This document shows, in pieces, positions 14,636 through 15,422 of a stretch of DNA of 15,422 nucleotides (positions within the stretch are counted from its first letter, which is position 1; each line of letters opens with the position of its first letter). Position numbers and translations under genes: made by a program. The DNA lies in contig CAQFKO010000010.1 of the NCBI GenBank assembly GCA_948787875.1, forward strand, positions 1-15,422. Direction: 5' to 3'. The notes beneath the pieces were generated by a model. It saw only the letters and a list, made by a program, of their open reading frames with translations, did no database searches and was not told the origin of the DNA. The stretch comes from an uncultured Eubacteriales bacterium (GTDB lineage Bacteria > Bacillota > Clostridia > Christensenellales > UBA1242).

Positions 14636-14670
14636 AAACCCAAACCAAAAACGATTTAGGTTTTCTTTTT
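14636..14670 (+). terminator. Terminator-like hairpin of unknown partner
   Basis: A 9-bp stem with one C-A mismatch (14636-14644 with 14655-14663), a ten-base loop, then a T-rich run interrupted by one C. No gene directly precedes it; it could back up the tRNA terminator or end an unrecognised short transcript. Confidence 0.4.
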
Positions 14671-14699
14671 TAAGCTTACTCTCTCTTAACCGCAAAGCA

Positions 14700-14773
14700 A
14701 AACGAATACTTCTGCCGTTGTCAATGTTGCCGACAGCATACACTTTAACCTTGACAACAAAGAATATTCGTTT
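14700..14773. repeat. Long imperfect inverted repeat
   Basis: The arms 14700-14724 and 14751-14773 pair through 9, 4 and 8 matched bases, interrupted by one bulge and a small internal loop, around a 26-base loop. Purine/pyrimidine tracts further out can add another seven pairs (14680-14686 with 14787-14793). No T run follows, so it is not a simple terminator. It resembles the inverted arms of small non-autonomous elements, but no transposase or target duplication is evident. Confidence 0.6.
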
Positions 14774-14804
14774 ACACTAGAATAATAGAGAGAAGAAAAC
14801 AAAA

Positions 14805-14852
14805 GCAAAAGAGCGGACTGCGTTTCGCTCTGCCAGCGAGCCGCTCTTTTGC
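14805..14852. repeat. GC-richer hairpin with perfect 12-bp stem
   Basis: Bases 14805-14816 pair perfectly with 14841-14852. The apical part contains a second 5-bp hairpin (TCGCT 14825-14829 with AGCGA 14835-14839). It is separated from the next hairpin by only 15 bases, which suggests one composite element. Confidence 0.75.
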
Positions 14853-14867
14853 AACAAAGTTTATTCA

Positions 14868-14929
14868 TAGGCGTGTGTTTGTCTGGCGAGGCGAAGCCGA
14901 GCCACTTGTAAATACCAAGCACACGCCTA
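14868..14929. repeat. Hairpin with 14-bp stem and nested mini-hairpin with tandem G-A
   Basis: Bases 14868-14881 pair with 14916-14929 (one G-T wobble). Inside, 14884-14904 forms a nested hairpin with four pairs, a GA/GA tandem mismatch, three pairs and a GAA triloop. The apex contains GCGAAGC (14891-14897), a heptamer known to form an extraordinarily stable DNA mini-hairpin. The tandem G-A occurs only if the plus strand is the folded strand; the complement would have T-C mismatches. Confidence 0.75.
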
Positions 14930-15017
14930 AATGCCAAATGACATTGTTCTTCACTTAATATAAGTTTAAAAAATCAAAATAATTAACCAAAATATATACA
15001 CAATAGCAAAAAAATTT

Positions 15018-15026
15018 TGGTATAAT
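15018..15026 (+). promoter_or_regulatory. Extended -10 promoter for the last gene
   Basis: TGG is followed directly by a perfect TATAAT (15021-15026). I see no good -35. The predicted start near 15033 gives a leader of about 21 bases. Confidence 0.55.
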
Positions 15027-15053
15027 AAAATTATAGGACTGGTATTTACTAAT

Positions 15054-15422
15054 ATGGATAATGAACCAAATAATAATGAAAAACCTACTAACCAAAATTT
15101 GAATGATGAGTATATTGATATTAACGAAAATAAAAATGGTATCAATAGACAATTTTCAGAAGCAAGATTTCTTGGAAGGCAGTGGCTAAATATTTTTAAA
15201 ACACAAACACCTAGTACAATTTTAGGTGGAATTATTTTTATTGCAAGTTTATTTTTAATGCCATATTATACAGAAAAATATTTTAAAATTTGGTTTAACC
15301 TTAGCACTGTTGGAATTTTTGTTGGTTTTGTCAGTGCAATTCTAATTGCAATGATTTTTAGTAACATTTATCGTACAATTGTAATAAGAATTGCAAAAAG
15401 TGATAAAAAGGCTAATAAGACT
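15054..15422 (+). CDS. N-terminal part of an unrecognised two-helix membrane protein (runs off the window)
   Basis: An open frame of 123 codons from ATG 15054 continues to the last base with no stop. Residues 1-35 are hydrophilic, very rich in Asn, Asp and Glu and probably disordered. A short amphipathic part follows, then two hydrophobic helices at about 54-72 and 81-104, then a basic stretch (RTIVIRIAKSDKK). The hydrophilic N terminus is probably cytoplasmic, with the helices forming a hairpin. The ribosome site is poor: only AGGA, 15 bases upstream, while most genes here have AGGAG or GGAGG at five to eight bases. The start is therefore less certain, although the promoter at 15018 supports it. 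Asn codons are mostly AAT. I do not recognise the family, and the missing C terminus could hold its main domain. Confidence 0.7.
   Translation, partial: MDNEPNNNEKPTNQNLNDEYIDINENKNGINRQFSEARFLGRQWLNIFKTQTPSTILGGIIFIASLFLMPYYTEKYFKIWFNLSTVGIFVGFVSAILIAMIFSNIYRTIVIRIAKSDKKANKT

Larger units (their letters stand above)
14541..15053. other. Non-coding stretch with several inverted repeats
   Basis: About 510 bases between the tRNA terminator and the last gene hold no convincing protein gene. Contents in order: AT-rich unstructured sequence to about 14635; a terminator-like hairpin at 14636; a long imperfect inverted repeat at 14700-14773; two GC-richer perfect-stem hairpins at 14805 and 14868; and an AT-rich promoter region from 14940. 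The middle is noticeably richer in G and C than its flanks, which suggests an inserted repeat element or a structured RNA. An 83-codon minus-strand frame through the hairpins lacks a ribosome site. Confidence 0.6.

Noticed and set aside
14686..14937. 83-codon minus-strand open frame through the hairpins
   Set aside because: It starts with TTG and no ribosome site, is made mostly of inverted-repeat arms, and its composition follows the repeats. Treated as non-coding unless homologues show coding constraint.

Overview
The window comes from a low-GC Gram-positive bacterium, most likely an uncultured Firmicute of clostridial type. The reasons are the strongly AT-rich sequence, sigma-A-like promoters (TTGACA, 16-18 bases, TATAAT-like, often with an extended TG), strong AGGAGG-type ribosome sites, T-run terminators, a rubrerythrin, and a comFC-secA neighbourhood recalling Bacillus and Clostridium. 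TGG is the tryptophan codon and TGA is a stop, so the genetic code looks standard. The lineage call is inference; no database was searched.

Layout, left to right. (1) The tail of a membrane-protein-like gene (+, 1-92) meets a basic orphan gene (-, 119-697) at a shared terminator. (2) A minus-strand pair follows: class I (archaeal-type) lysyl-tRNA synthetase (1434-3008, start corrected from an upstream TTG) and a YfcE/MJ0936-type metallophosphoesterase (858-1394), separated by a terminator-like hairpin abutting the phosphoesterase ribosome site. (3) Between 3178 and 8554 lies a block of three unrecognised genes, each with its own promoter: a 1068-residue protein with a glycine-zipper-like hydrophobic segment, a 415-residue two-helix membrane protein with an acidic coiled-coil tail, and a divergent 188-residue soluble protein. 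(4) Rubrerythrin (+) has a promoter overlapped by a PerR-like box and converges on secA (-). (5) comFC and secA lie in tandem on the minus strand. comFC shares a 95-base intergenic region with a divergent cytidylate-kinase-like gene; its predicted transcript would start exactly at the A of its ATG, so it would be leaderless. (6) A small membrane-anchored protein and a tRNA-Asn(GUU), each with promoter and terminator, follow on the plus strand. (7) A 0.5-kb non-coding stretch holds three strong inverted repeats, then a partial two-helix membrane protein runs off the end.

The recognised genes are housekeeping: translation (lysyl-tRNA synthetase, tRNA-Asn), protein export (SecA), nucleotide metabolism (Cmk), peroxide defence (rubrerythrin) and DNA uptake or related metabolism (ComFC). 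I found no CRISPR array, transposase, phage module or recognisable defence system. The most unusual items are the orphan block at 3178-8554, the paired hairpins after the tRNA, the apparent leaderless comFC promoter, and active-site departures in the lysyl-tRNA synthetase and the Cmk-like kinase.
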